A DNA stretch of 64,000 nucleotides from positions 4,086,001 through 4,150,000 of the forward strand of contig NZ_CP060725.1 of assembly GCF_003797775.2 (NCBI RefSeq). Direction: 5' to 3'. Shown in pieces: positions 9,601 to 17,910 of this stretch (positions are counted from its first letter, which is position 1; each line of letters starts with the position of its first letter). The notes below the pieces were generated by a model, which saw nothing but the letters and a program-made list of their open reading frames with translations, made no database searches and was not told where the DNA came from. The DNA is from Sphingopyxis sp. OPL5 (GTDB lineage Bacteria; Pseudomonadota; Alphaproteobacteria; Sphingomonadales; Sphingomonadaceae). The position numbers and the translations under genes are program-made.

Positions 9601-12600
9601 GTCGCCGCCGCCGCCGTCGATCTGGTCGTTGCCACCCTCGCCGTAGATCCGCTCGCCGAGGCCGCTGCCGACGATGACGTCGTTCCCCTGCGACCCGACA
9701 AAGAATTCGAAATTGCGGACATAGTCGGTGCTGCCACCGCCGATAACCGTGCCCAGGGCAAGATTGGCGGTGACCACGGAGGAGGAGTAGAAATAGGACA
9801 GGATGTCGGTCCCGGCGCCGCCGTCGAGCGTGTCGCTGCCAAAGCCGCCCTCGACATAGTCGTCTCCACCGCCCGCGGAGATCACATCGGCTCCGGCGCC
9901 ACCGAGGAACACATCGGCCCCCTGACCGCCGAGCAGCGTGTCGTCGCCGTTACCGCCCCACACCGCGCCGTTGATCTGTCCCGCACGGCCGTCATAGGTG
10001 TCGTTGCCGTTGTCGAGCAAGACGTCGCCGTTGATTTGCCCGCTGTTGATGACCTGATCATCACCCTTGTTGATCAGGATCGTGCCGGTGATCGTGCCGC
10101 TGTTGTGCAATATCTCGGCAATTCCATCGTCGGTAAAATCATAGAAATAGTAGCCGATGTCAGCCGTAATCTGCCCCGCATTGCTCCATATCGGCGCAGG
10201 TCCCGGAAGCGCCGAGGACTGCACCATCACGCCGATCGACGCATAGGGCGACGATGCGTCGGTCCGCGCGATGATCATGCCGGCGTTGTGCAGGCCATTC
10301 TGCATCGGCAGGTTGGAACCGCTGACCCCGATCGCCAGATAGCCGCCCTCGGCGCGGATCGTACCCGTGTTGTCCAGTTGGGCACCGGTGGTGACGGTAA
10401 CACCAGCTGCCTGATAGGCCGATGTCGCAAGGATGGTGCCAGTGTTATGGAGCGTTCCGCCTGATACGCCGACCGCCACTGCGCTTCCTCCAACCGCGGA
10501 GTGGGCGGAAATTATGCCATGATTTGTGAAACTGCCGCTCAGCCTCAACCCGGTCGCGAAGAGCTGTGTCGGGTCTTTGACAACAGCACCATCCTCGTAG
10601 GTGGCAGACATGTTCGCGCGGATCTCGCCATCGACCGAATTGACGAAGGTCGACGACGTGTTGCGGTCGCTTACGACGAGACCTGCGGCCGATGTCACAT
10701 AGGGTGATGGTCCCGTCACAAACCCGGTGATGTTAAAGAGGATCGTACCGTTATTGATAAAGGTGCCCGTCGAGGTCGGCAGGAAGGCGACCGTCCCCAT
10801 ATTTTCGGCATGCCCCAGCGGATTGTTCATCTCATAGGTGCGGTTGGCGTCGATCGTCGTCGAGCTGCGAAAGACCGTCGTCACGGGGTTGCGCGCGTGC
10901 GGATCATATCCGCCGAAATTTTCGGCAGTGAACTGAGCCACGGTCGTGTTCCGGAACGTGACGATGGTATCCGGCACATAGCCCGCGTTGAAGCCATAGG
11001 GCGCCGATTGCAGGATGACGTTGGCGCCCTGTTGCACCAGCCGCAAATAGCCAGCGGCAAAGGGATTGATCCCAAAATATTCGAAACTCGCCGCGGCCCC
11101 GACGTTGGCGAAATAGGAATAGCCGGTCAGGTCGTAGGTATCGCCGCCGTTTCCGGTTTGGAAATCGGTGATCGCCCCGCGCACCCGTTCGACCGTGTCC
11201 CGGCCGGCGCCAAGCGTGATCGTGCCGACGAAATCGACGACATAGTCGTCGCCCGCCCCCATGTTGACGACATAGCTGCCCTTGTTGAAGACATCGATCA
11301 GGGCGCCCGCGATGTGGGTGCCGGCAAGGACATCGTTGCCGTCACCCGCCTGGAGGCTGCCGAGTCCGACGCCGCTCTGCGTCAATTCATATGGGACGTT
11401 GAGCCGGATGACATCATTGCCAGTACCGGCAATGATCGTCGACATGGCAGTATCATAGATGGTGTCGTCGCCCGCACCGGCATCGATCCGATCCTTGCCG
11501 ACGCCGATGATCCGGTCATCGCCGTCGCCGCCGTTCAACACGTCCTCTCCGATCCCGCCGTCGATGATATCGTTACCGAGGCCGCCGTTGATGGTGTCGT
11601 TGCCCGCTTGGCCCCACAGCACATCGTCGCCGTCGAGGCCGTCGATCGTGTCGTTGCCGGCCTGGCCGAAAAGATAGTCGCGCCCCGCCGTACCGGTGAA
11701 GCTGTCGTTGCCGGTCGTCGCCGGCTGGGTCGCGTGCAGCGGATCGATGCCGAGATTGTCCGCGGTGAAGCTGGTCGCCGTCGTGTTCCGGAAAATCACC
11801 TGATACCGATCGAAGCGCAGGATCGTATCGGCGCCCGACTGGGTCAGCGTTGCCAGACCGGTTGCGAAAAGGTTCAGGCCCGAAATACCGGTGACCGGAA
11901 AGGAATCACGGAAATAGTCGTCGAAGGTCCGCTGAATCGCGAGGCTCAGCCATTCGAGCCTGTCGCCGCCCGCGCCCGTGGTGAAGTCGGTGATGACGAT
12001 ATCGCCGGTACCGGTGCCGAACATGGAAAGGCTGAGCTCAACCGTGTCGCGCCCGGTCCCCGTCGTGATCTCGATCCCGTCACCCACGGCATAGCCGGCC
12101 GACAAGATGCTGTAGAGAATGATCCGGTCGTCGCCGCTGCCGAGATCGACGAGCAGGCGCCCCGTGCTGTTCCCCGTGAATTCGACCAGATCATTACCGG
12201 CACCGCCCGTCACGGTGACTAGCTCCGACGGCATCGGCGAAATGCGTCCCGAACGGGTAATGATGATATGGTCGTGACCATCGCCGCCCGACAGGACGTC
12301 GGTCCCCGCACCGGTCGCGATCAGCGTGTCGTTGCCAATCCCCCCCGACAGGTTGTCGGACCCCAGCCCGCCACCACTTTCGAGAATATCGTCGCCGTTG
12401 CCACCGATCAGCGTATCGCCGCCGAAACCGCCGTTCAGCCGGTCGTTGCCGTCCCCGCCGTTGAGCGTATCGTTACCGCCGCCGCCCACAAGCGTGTCGG
12501 CCCCCGCGGTTCCGGTCAGCGTCAATGATGCAACGGCCGAGCCGTCGGGCGCATAGCCGGTGAAATTGGCCGCCGTCAGCTGTTCGGGCAGGACGCCCTG

Positions 12601-14127
12601 CAGCCGCGCCACAATATATTCGGCGTCATCTCCGCCCGCACCCCCGAAACCGTCATAATCGAACAGCACCAAGGTGTCGTTGCCCGCCCGTTCGAGCCGC
12701 AGGTGGCCGGTCGCGAAGGGATTGCTTCCTTCAGCCCATGCCTGGGGGCCGCTACCGCCCCCACCGAGCGACAGAAGACGGTTCAGGTCCAGCACGTCGC
12801 CACCCGTTCCGGCAGCAAAATCCGTAATCGTCAAGGCCACAGCTTCGGGGGATAACGAGAAATCAGGGAGAATTTCCACGGTGTCGCGTCCGCCGCCCAG
12901 CGTGAGCGTCGTGATGGCGCGGCCCGACTGGGTGAAGAAATCGTCCCCGGCACCCAGATCGACGGTCAGCCGTCCGTCGCGCCGCAATCCGGGAATGCCC
13001 GATTCGGTCGAGGCATTGAAAACAACATTGACGCGATCATTGCCGTCGCCGCCCGAAATCGAAATCTGGTCAGTTCTGGACGTCAGTCGCCCGTCGATCG
13101 AATAGCGGATGATCTCGATCTCGTCGTCGCCCGCGCCGCCGATGAAACTGTCGTCGCCATCGGAGTCGGACAGATGATCGTTGCCATCGCCGCCCGACAG
13201 GACGTCGTTGCCAAAACCGCCGGTGATCCGGTCGTTCCCGCCACCGCCGTTCAGCATGTCATTGCCCGCGCGGCCGAACAACAGGTCGTCGCCGCCGAGG
13301 CCGTTGAGCGTGCCGCCGATCGCCGATGCGACAAGGAAATCCCCGACCGCCGTTCCATTCTGCGTGCCGGGCACCGGTGCAGCGCCCGCAGGGTCATAGC
13401 CCCCGAAATTGGCGGCAGTCAGCTGGCTCATGTCGACGTTACGAAGCCGCGCGACCGCCAACTCCACCTGCCCGGGCACGTTGCCGTTGAAGTCGGTCTG
13501 GATCAGAACGTCGGCGCCGTCCTGAATCAGACGCAAATGCCCGCTGGCGAACGGGTTGGCCGCCGGCTCGCTCGCCGGGCCAATCGAACGATGCATGATG
13601 TCGCGCAGGAACAAGGACAGATCGATCGAATCGCCGCTATCACCCGCGGCGAAATCATTGATGACAATGATATTTCCGTCACCCTGCTGGATCGGCGGGA
13701 AGCGCGTTCCAAGAACGACCGTGTCGCGGCCCGCACCGAGCGTCAGTTCGGGCTGCGATCCGCGCAGGCGATCGATGATGACGACATCGTCGCCAGTCCC
13801 CAGATCGACCTCGATACTGCCGCCCAGATCGGACTCGATTCGGACCAGGTCGTTACCGCTGCCGGCGTCGATCTCGTGCCGGGTACGGATCGCGAACATG
13901 CCCGACTGGACCACCTCGCGAAGGCTGATCTGGTCGTTGCCGGCACCGCCGTTGATCGTCTGGTTGCCGAAGCCCGCGACGATCACATCGTCGCCATCCT
14001 CGCCGTTTATCACGTCGTCGCCATCGCTCGCAAGAATGGTGTCGTTACCCACCCCGCCATTGATGACATCGTCGGTGCCGGTGCCGTAGAGCTTGTCGTT
14101 CCCCGTGGTGCCGTTGATCGTCGCCAT
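6685..14127 (-). CDS. Giant RTX surface/secreted protein (about 2480 aa)
   Basis: Starts at ATG 14127 with MATINGTTGND, a typical RTX opening; a TTG 18 bp further up is in frame but less likely. No signal peptide. Blocks of GGxGxDxL nonapeptides alternate with conserved ~150-residue modules (DFAAGTGGDVLDLN-like start, QLTAANFTGYAPDG-like end). Two stretches (coding bases about 10060-10760 and 8500-9240) are full of N(T/S)GTI-type repeats, as in beta-helical adhesins. The C-terminus carries the same serralysin-C-like module (GGDVIGDFARGTDKID) as its neighbours, then a divergent tail ending QGFWA. No catalytic motif was recognised. The likely role is calcium-stabilised adhesion or matrix building after T1SS export; this is inference from architecture. 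Confidence 0.9.
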   Translation of the reverse strand: MATINGTTGNDKLYGTGTDDVINGGVGNDTILASDGDDVINGEDGDDVIVAGFGNQTINGGAGNDQISLREVVQSGMFAIRTRHEIDAGSGNDLVRIESDLGGSIEVDLGTGDDVVIIDRLRGSQPELTLGAGRDTVVLGTRFPPIQQGDGNIIVINDFAAGDSGDSIDLSLFLRDIMHRSIGPASEPAANPFASGHLRLIQDGADVLIQTDFNGNVPGQVELAVARLRNVDMSQLTAANFGGYDPAGAAPVPGTQNGTAVGDFLVASAIGGTLNGLGGDDLLFGRAGNDMLNGGGGNDRITGGFGNDVLSGGDGNDHLSDSDGDDSFIGGAGDDEIEIIRYSIDGRLTSRTDQISISGGDGNDRVNVVFNASTESGIPGLRRDGRLTVDLGAGDDFFTQSGRAITTLTLGGGRDTVEILPDFSLSPEAVALTITDFAAGTGGDVLDLNRLLSLGGGGSGPQAWAEGSNPFATGHLRLERAGNDTLVLFDYDGFGGAGGDDAEYIVARLQGVLPEQLTAANFTGYAPDGSAVASLTLTGTAGADTLVGGGGNDTLNGGDGNDRLNGGFGGDTLIGGNGDDILESGGGLGSDNLSGGIGNDTLIATGAGTDVLSGGDGHDHIIITRSGRISPMPSELVTVTGGAGNDLVEFTGNSTGRLLVDLGSGDDRIILYSILSAGYAVGDGIEITTGTGRDTVELSLSMFGTGTGDIVITDFTTGAGGDRLEWLSLAIQRTFDDYFRDSFPVTGISGLNLFATGLATLTQSGADTILRFDRYQVIFRNTTATSFTADNLGIDPLHATQPATTGNDSFTGTAGRDYLFGQAGNDTIDGLDGDDVLWGQAGNDTINGGLGNDIIDGGIGEDVLNGGDGDDRIIGVGKDRIDAGAGDDTIYDTAMSTIIAGTGNDVIRLNVPYELTQSGVGLGSLQAGDGNDVLAGTHIAGALIDVFNKGSYVVNMGAGDDYVVDFVGTITLGAGRDTVERVRGAITDFQTGNGGDTYDLTGYSYFANVGAAASFEYFGINPFAAGYLRLVQQGANVILQSAPYGFNAGYVPDTIVTFRNTTVAQFTAENFGGYDPHARNPVTTVFRSSTTIDANRTYEMNNPLGHAENMGTVAFLPTSTGTFINNGTILFNITGFVTGPSPYVTSAAGLVVSDRNTSSTFVNSVDGEIRANMSATYEDGAVVKDPTQLFATGLRLSGSFTNHGIISAHSAVGGSAVAVGVSGGTLHNTGTILATSAYQAAGVTVTTGAQLDNTGTIRAEGGYLAIGVSGSNLPMQNGLHNAGMIIARTDASSPYASIGVMVQSSALPGPAPIWSNAGQITADIGYYFYDFTDDGIAEILHNSGTITGTILINKGDDQVINSGQINGDVLLDNGNDTYDGRAGQINGAVWGGNGDDTLLGGQGADVFLGGAGADVISAGGGDDYVEGGFGSDTLDGGAGTDILSYFYSSSVVTANLALGTVIGGGSTDYVRNFEFFVGSQGNDVIVGSGLGERIYGEGGNDQIDGGGGDDILFGGAGVDTLTGGSGNDIFEFQAGGGRDVVTDFANGDRINIYGYAAAIAIEQSGADTIIRLSANDSLLLRDTDATTLTTANLSFKGAVAPIQTPRFVFDTIETASNLVLGAGTQIVLGDTGSENPLFEDTRSVGILQEGENYISSLWNGGTFRMTTTLGDLLTIGVFGLWDKFVNQAGAIFEITAQNASALGGSYFQSVWNAGQIRVTSNDGDATAFMDLNLQDGVFVNSGTIAVTATGRAAGAIQDYNSASPEHFFNSGSIIASGGTGAIALGIRAPYRGDVDVVNSGTLTANDNGAPGDSVAILFDEFSSLSEVWNRGTINGDYAIRVTDLDFYEQFASETGLRVYNSGTINGIVALSSYADIVVNTNAINGQVRLGGGDDIFDGRGGRLTGDLRGGAGNDTLLTGAGNDNLFGDTGDDILSGGAGNDTLTGGAGRDSFRLETGFGDDIVTDFQTGSAHDYIDVAGYTAYQSITQSGNDVLIRFSATDSLLIRGTTVAAITPTMIRFGAAPIAAQPIPTAPVAPAAPPPVLATDVARAFAPVFGTAGNDMITGGTGPDDLRGLAGNDTLDGLTGSDLLYGGRGDDVYHVDVASDLIFEAAGEGIDTAIATAGYYLYANVENLTLAANAGHIFGVGNNLANTILGNAGSNLLLGGDGDDVVRGGDGVDSLFGENGADQLFGDAGIDYLVGGIGNDILDGGADADALYGEDGNDTLIGGAGFFTDILVGGAGNDILRGNSGLGDYDLMDGGAGNDSYYVDTPDDLTFEAVGGGTDTVYANINGAGYYLYANVENLVLEGNTPFGVGNDLANRLTGNATGNYLLGGRGNDTLNGKAGNDVLFGESGADTFIFERGTGGDVIGDFARGTDKIDLSAFGFASFAALQATFVQAGADGAIQLGSGDLIVLHGVDMAALASADFILSASSPKLDPFEAAGKIDALFVGDADVDHMPIRFGAQIHGAWIDQGFWA
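6820..7770. repeat. RTX 3'-end repeat, copy C
   Basis: Encodes the C-terminal part of the giant RTX protein and closely matches 3677-4760 and 14227-15300. The extreme 3' end (6685-6820) is different, so this copy lacks the DWHPDHW-containing tail shared by the other two. Boundaries are approximate. Confidence 0.7.
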
Positions 14128-14196
14128 GTCAGTCTTTGTCCCCAAGAAATCCTGCGCCGGCCCCCGCGCCCGCGCTATTCGTCATGTATCGCCCCG

Positions 14197-16959
14197 TCAC
14201 GCCCATAGATCGGCGGCATGGTGCCGCGCCATCCAGTGATCGGGATGCCAGTCGAGCACGGGCGTACCGGCATCGGGAGCGAAGACGGCGTCTTCGACAG
14301 CTTTTGCGCCGTCGCCGAACAGGTTCGGTTTTCCCGCCGTCGCCGACAGGATGAAATCGCCCTGGGTCAGCTGGCTCATCGTCACATTGTGGAGAACGAT
14401 GAAATCGCCATTGCCGAGGTTGATCGCCCCATTGGCGCCGACCTGGCTGAAACCCGCCTGCAGCGCCGCGAAGCTCGCGAAACCGAAGGCCGAGATGTCG
14501 ATCTTGTCGGTGCCGCGCGCGAAATCGCCGATCACGTCGCCGCCGGTGCCGCTTTCGAAGACGAAGATATCGGCGCCCGCTTCCCCGAACAGCACATCCT
14601 CGCCCGCCTTGCCGTTCAGCGTGTCGTTGCCGGCGCCGCCGAGCAGATAATTGCCGATCGCATTGCCGGTCAGGCGGTTGTCGAGATCGTTGCCCACGCC
14701 GAAGGGCGTGCCGCCGTCGAGTATGAGATTCTCGACATTGGCGTAGAGATAATAACCCGCACCGTTGATCCTTGCGTACACCGTGTCGGTGCCGCCGCCG
14801 ACTGCCTCGAAGGTCAGGTCGTCGGGGGTGTCGACATAATAGATGTCGTTCCCCTCGCCGCCGTCCATCAGGTCATAGTCGCCGCGGCCGTTCAGGCCGT
14901 TCAATATGTCGTTGCCCGCCCCCCCGACCAGAATGTCGGTGTGGAAGCTGTTGCCACCGGTCAGGACGTCGTCGCCATCCTGACCATAAAGGGCGTCGGC
15001 ATCGTCGCCGCCGTTCAGCCGGTCGTTGCCCGCGCCGCCGACGAGATAGTCGACGCCCGCATCGCCGAAGAGCTGGTCGGCGCCATCCTCGCCGAACAGG
15101 CTGTCGCCCCCGGCCCCGCCGCGAAGGATGTCGTCGCCGCCGCCGCCGAGCAACAGATTCGATTCCGCATTGCCCTGGATCGTGTTCGCAAGATCGTTGC
15201 CGACGCCGAAAATGCCACCGGCGGTCGCCGAGAGGGTCAGATTCTCGACATTGGCGTGAAGATAGTGTCCGACCGAGGCGGTGACCTCGTCCACGCCCTC
15301 GCCCGCGATTTCGAAGATCAGGTCGTTCTGATTGTCGACGCGATATTTGTCGTTGCCCGCGCCGCCATGCATATGGTCTGCGCCGGTCCCGCCATCGAGA
15401 ATATCCTCGCCGCCGCGCCCGAAGAGCAGGTCGTCGCCGGCGCCGCCTTCCAGCAGGTTGATCGCGTCATCGCCCGTCAGCGAGTCGGCAAAGCGGCTGC
15501 CAATGACATTTTCGATCGACACCAAAGTATCGATGTCGCCGCCCGGGGCGCTGGCGGTTCCGGCGGCGAGCGAAAGCGTGACGCCGGTGTTCAGATCGTC
15601 GTAGCTTGCCGTATCGGTGCCGGCACCTCCGTTGAGCGTGTCACTGCCGGTGCCACCCAGCAGCAGGTCGTTACCGTCGCCGCCGTTCAAAATGTCGGCT
15701 CCGCCCAGGCCGCGCAATTCGTCGCTGCCGACCAGACCCGACAGGATGTTGATCCCGGCGTTACCGACCAGCCGGTTATCGAGCGCGTTGCCGGTCAGGA
15801 CGATCGCCGTGGTTGCCGCGGCATCGGCCGCCGCCAGCGTTTCGACCTGGGCATTCGCGCCGAGGGTATAGTCGATGGTCGCGTTGATCCGGTCATTCCC
15901 CTGGAACGCCAGTTCGGTGACCGTGTCGCCCACATGGTTGACCAGATAGACGTCGTCGCCCTTGCCGCCATCGAAGGCATCGGCGCCGCTCGTCCCGGCG
16001 AATTGCTGGTCGCGCACCGAAAGGTCGATCAGGAACACCTGACCCGACGCATGGTCGCGATAGACGAGATGCTTGCCGTCGGGACTGATGTCGAGCTGCG
16101 CGCCGGTCATGCTGCCCGCGCTCGGCGTCGCGCCGACATCGACGAAAAAGCGGTCGATTTCGGTGAAATTGGTCGTTTCCAGCGCGACAATCTCGCCGCC
16201 GACGAGGTGATAATAGAGAATATCGCCGCTGGGATCGAAGGTCATCGCGTCGACAAAGCCGCCGCTATTGACGCGGCGAAGATCATTGCCAGAAACATCG
16301 GAAATATTGATCGCGAGTTCGACGATATATTGGGCGATCAACCCACCGGACTCGCTGATCGACTGGACGCCGCTATTGAAGCCCGGCTGCAGCGGGCCGT
16401 TGCCGCTATCGCCCCTTACAACGAAGCGCCCGGCCACCTCGTCGTAAACCGACCACTCGCCGCCCGAGGTCTGCGACGACGCAGCGAGCGTGAGACGGCC
16501 GGAATCGGTCAGGAAAACGCGCGTGTTGTTTCCATCACCAAAAATGCCCTCGATCGGCGTGTAGGTGCCCGTGGCGAGGTCGAGCAGTTGCATCTTGCCG
16601 CCGTAGAGCGCGACAATGGCGTGGGTGCCGTCGGTCGCCTGGACGTCGGTCGCATAAGGACCACTTGCCTGCGCAAAAGACGTCACCGCGCCGGTGTCGG
16701 TCGCCACCCGATAGATGGCCGCGGGTCCGCCGCTTTCGGCGCGCGTGAGGAGCAGGAACGAGCCGTCGTCGGACACGCTCATCGCGCCGAAGCCGGGTCC
16801 GAACTGCCATGTCTTGATCAGCGTGCCCGTCGCGGCGTCGAAGACGTGGATGCGCGAATTCTGCGTCGCGACATAAACGCGCGATCCGTCCGGGCTGAAC
16901 GCGATATCCGACGCGCCGCTGGCCTGAATTTCTTTTGTCGTGACGCTGTCGTCGGCCAA
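14197..16959 (-). CDS. Beta-propeller/RTX fusion protein
   Basis: 920 residues, predicted to start at TTG 16959 with AGGG 7 bp upstream. About residues 1-330 form a propeller-like region with YVTN/WD-type blades (FSPDGSRVYVAT, HVFDAATGTLI, ISPDGKHLVYRD). From about 335 onward there are RTX nonapeptides (GGKGDDVYLVN, GGTGSDTLNGGAG), then the same C-terminal module as the other two RTX proteins and the tail motif VLDWHPDHW. No signal peptide, so type I secretion is expected. The propeller has no recognisable catalytic residues and may bind protein or glycan. It is the first RTX gene of the minus-strand run and follows an FkbM methyltransferase gene. The 57-bp gap to the next gene carries no clear terminator. 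Confidence 0.88.
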   Translation of the reverse strand: MADDSVTTKEIQASGASDIAFSPDGSRVYVATQNSRIHVFDAATGTLIKTWQFGPGFGAMSVSDDGSFLLLTRAESGGPAAIYRVATDTGAVTSFAQASGPYATDVQATDGTHAIVALYGGKMQLLDLATGTYTPIEGIFGDGNNTRVFLTDSGRLTLAASSQTSGGEWSVYDEVAGRFVVRGDSGNGPLQPGFNSGVQSISESGGLIAQYIVELAINISDVSGNDLRRVNSGGFVDAMTFDPSGDILYYHLVGGEIVALETTNFTEIDRFFVDVGATPSAGSMTGAQLDISPDGKHLVYRDHASGQVFLIDLSVRDQQFAGTSGADAFDGGKGDDVYLVNHVGDTVTELAFQGNDRINATIDYTLGANAQVETLAAADAAATTAIVLTGNALDNRLVGNAGINILSGLVGSDELRGLGGADILNGGDGNDLLLGGTGSDTLNGGAGTDTASYDDLNTGVTLSLAAGTASAPGGDIDTLVSIENVIGSRFADSLTGDDAINLLEGGAGDDLLFGRGGEDILDGGTGADHMHGGAGNDKYRVDNQNDLIFEIAGEGVDEVTASVGHYLHANVENLTLSATAGGIFGVGNDLANTIQGNAESNLLLGGGGDDILRGGAGGDSLFGEDGADQLFGDAGVDYLVGGAGNDRLNGGDDADALYGQDGDDVLTGGNSFHTDILVGGAGNDILNGLNGRGDYDLMDGGEGNDIYYVDTPDDLTFEAVGGGTDTVYARINGAGYYLYANVENLILDGGTPFGVGNDLDNRLTGNAIGNYLLGGAGNDTLNGKAGEDVLFGEAGADIFVFESGTGGDVIGDFARGTDKIDISAFGFASFAALQAGFSQVGANGAINLGNGDFIVLHNVTMSQLTQGDFILSATAGKPNLFGDGAKAVEDAVFAPDAGTPVLDWHPDHWMARHHAADLWA
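14227..15300. repeat. RTX 3'-end repeat, copy B
   Basis: Third copy of the shared RTX C-terminal coding block, nearly identical to 3677-4760, including the 3' terminal DWHPDHW-encoding segment. Copies A and B lie 10.5 kb apart in direct orientation, so recombination between them could delete the giant RTX gene. Boundaries are approximate. Confidence 0.75.
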
Positions 16960-17017
16960 TGCCTTACCCTTTCTGGCAGCGTCCTAGGTCAAAATCTGAC
17001 GGACGCGTGTTTGAATG

Positions 17018-17866
17018 TCACCGCCGGAACACCAGCATGTGATCGATATTGTGCGGCATGGCGAAAATTTCGTCTTTCGCTATCGGACGCACGCCGGCGA
17101 CCGGGTCGACGATTTCGAGTGAGAAATCATAGGCGAGCACCTCGTCGAGGAAGCCGCGCGGGTCGTCGTAGCGCTGGACGGTGAATTCCATGAAGATGGT
17201 CAGCGGGCGCTTCTGCTTCAGGATGCCGGTCATGCCGTGCCACACCTGTTGTTCAAAGCCCTCGACATCGATCTTGATGAATTCGGCGGCGAGCGCATGT
17301 TCGATCGTGTCGAGCCGGCGCACCGGCACCACGACTTCCGATGTGGTATTGTGCGACCGGCTGGTGCCGGGAAGCAGAACCCGGCCGCCGCCCGGCGAAC
17401 TGTCCTGCACCTCGAGCCGCAACTCCGATTCCCCGGCGCCGAGCGCAATTTTGTGGAGATCGGTAAATCCCGCAAAGCCGTTCACCTGCAGGCTCTTGTC
17501 GAGCAAGCCGGCTAGGCGGGGATTGGGTTCGAAGGACAGCACCCGCCCCTCTGGCCCGGTGAGGTCGGCGAGCAGCACCGAAAAATAGCCAAGATTGGCG
17601 CCGACATCGAGGACCACCGAACCGCGCCGCACGCTGCGCAGCATCGCTTCGGTCACCCACATTTCCCAGAAGCCGTCCATCATCAGGTGGCTGGCAATGC
17701 CGATATCGCGCGTATCGACATACATCTTGTAGCGCCCCAGGACGCGGCACAGCGCCTCATGGTCGCCAAGATAGTGCGATCGGCAAAGGCCGCGAATATC
17801 GGCTTCGTTGTCGTTGCGCGGATGGCTGAGTAAGCGCCAGATGTCGTAATAGTTGGCCGCGCCCAT
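17018..17866 (-). CDS. FkbM-family SAM-dependent methyltransferase
   Basis: 282 residues. The SAM-binding motif is VVLDVGANLGYFSVLLADL (about residues 85-103), with the acidic strand VLSFEPNP after it and the FkbM-typical IKIDVEGFE near 200. A clear GAGGGG ribosome site precedes ATG 17866. FkbM enzymes O-methylate sugars or polyketides. Inside a capsule locus the likely substrate is a capsular or terminal sugar hydroxyl, which can also stop chain growth. That specific role is inferred. It lies between kpsC (44 bp upstream) and the RTX genes on the same strand. Confidence 0.88.
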   Translation of the reverse strand: MGAANYYDIWRLLSHPRNDNEADIRGLCRSHYLGDHEALCRVLGRYKMYVDTRDIGIASHLMMDGFWEMWVTEAMLRSVRRGSVVLDVGANLGYFSVLLADLTGPEGRVLSFEPNPRLAGLLDKSLQVNGFAGFTDLHKIALGAGESELRLEVQDSSPGGGRVLLPGTSRSHNTTSEVVVPVRRLDTIEHALAAEFIKIDVEGFEQQVWHGMTGILKQKRPLTIFMEFTVQRYDDPRGFLDEVLAYDFSLEIVDPVAGVRPIAKDEIFAMPHNIDHMLVFRR

Positions 17867-17910
17867 AAACCCCTCTTATTGCAGTCGATATCGTGCAATT
17901 TCTTGTGATA

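Noticed and set aside
6874..10464. A 1196-codon open frame on the plus strand, opposite the giant RTX gene
   Set aside because: It mirrors codon-periodic RTX repeats on the other strand, has no ribosome site, and its translation is compositionally odd (Arg/Asp/Val runs). It is an antisense artefact of GC-rich repeats.
6685..16959. Regular short repeats that could be read as CRISPR or minisatellite
   Set aside because: The period is 27 bases in frame and encodes the GGxGxDxUx nonapeptide; units diverge and no spacers exist.
14218..17184. A 988-codon plus-strand frame opposite the propeller-RTX gene
   Set aside because: Same cause: it is antisense to a well-supported RTX gene and has no recognisable domain.
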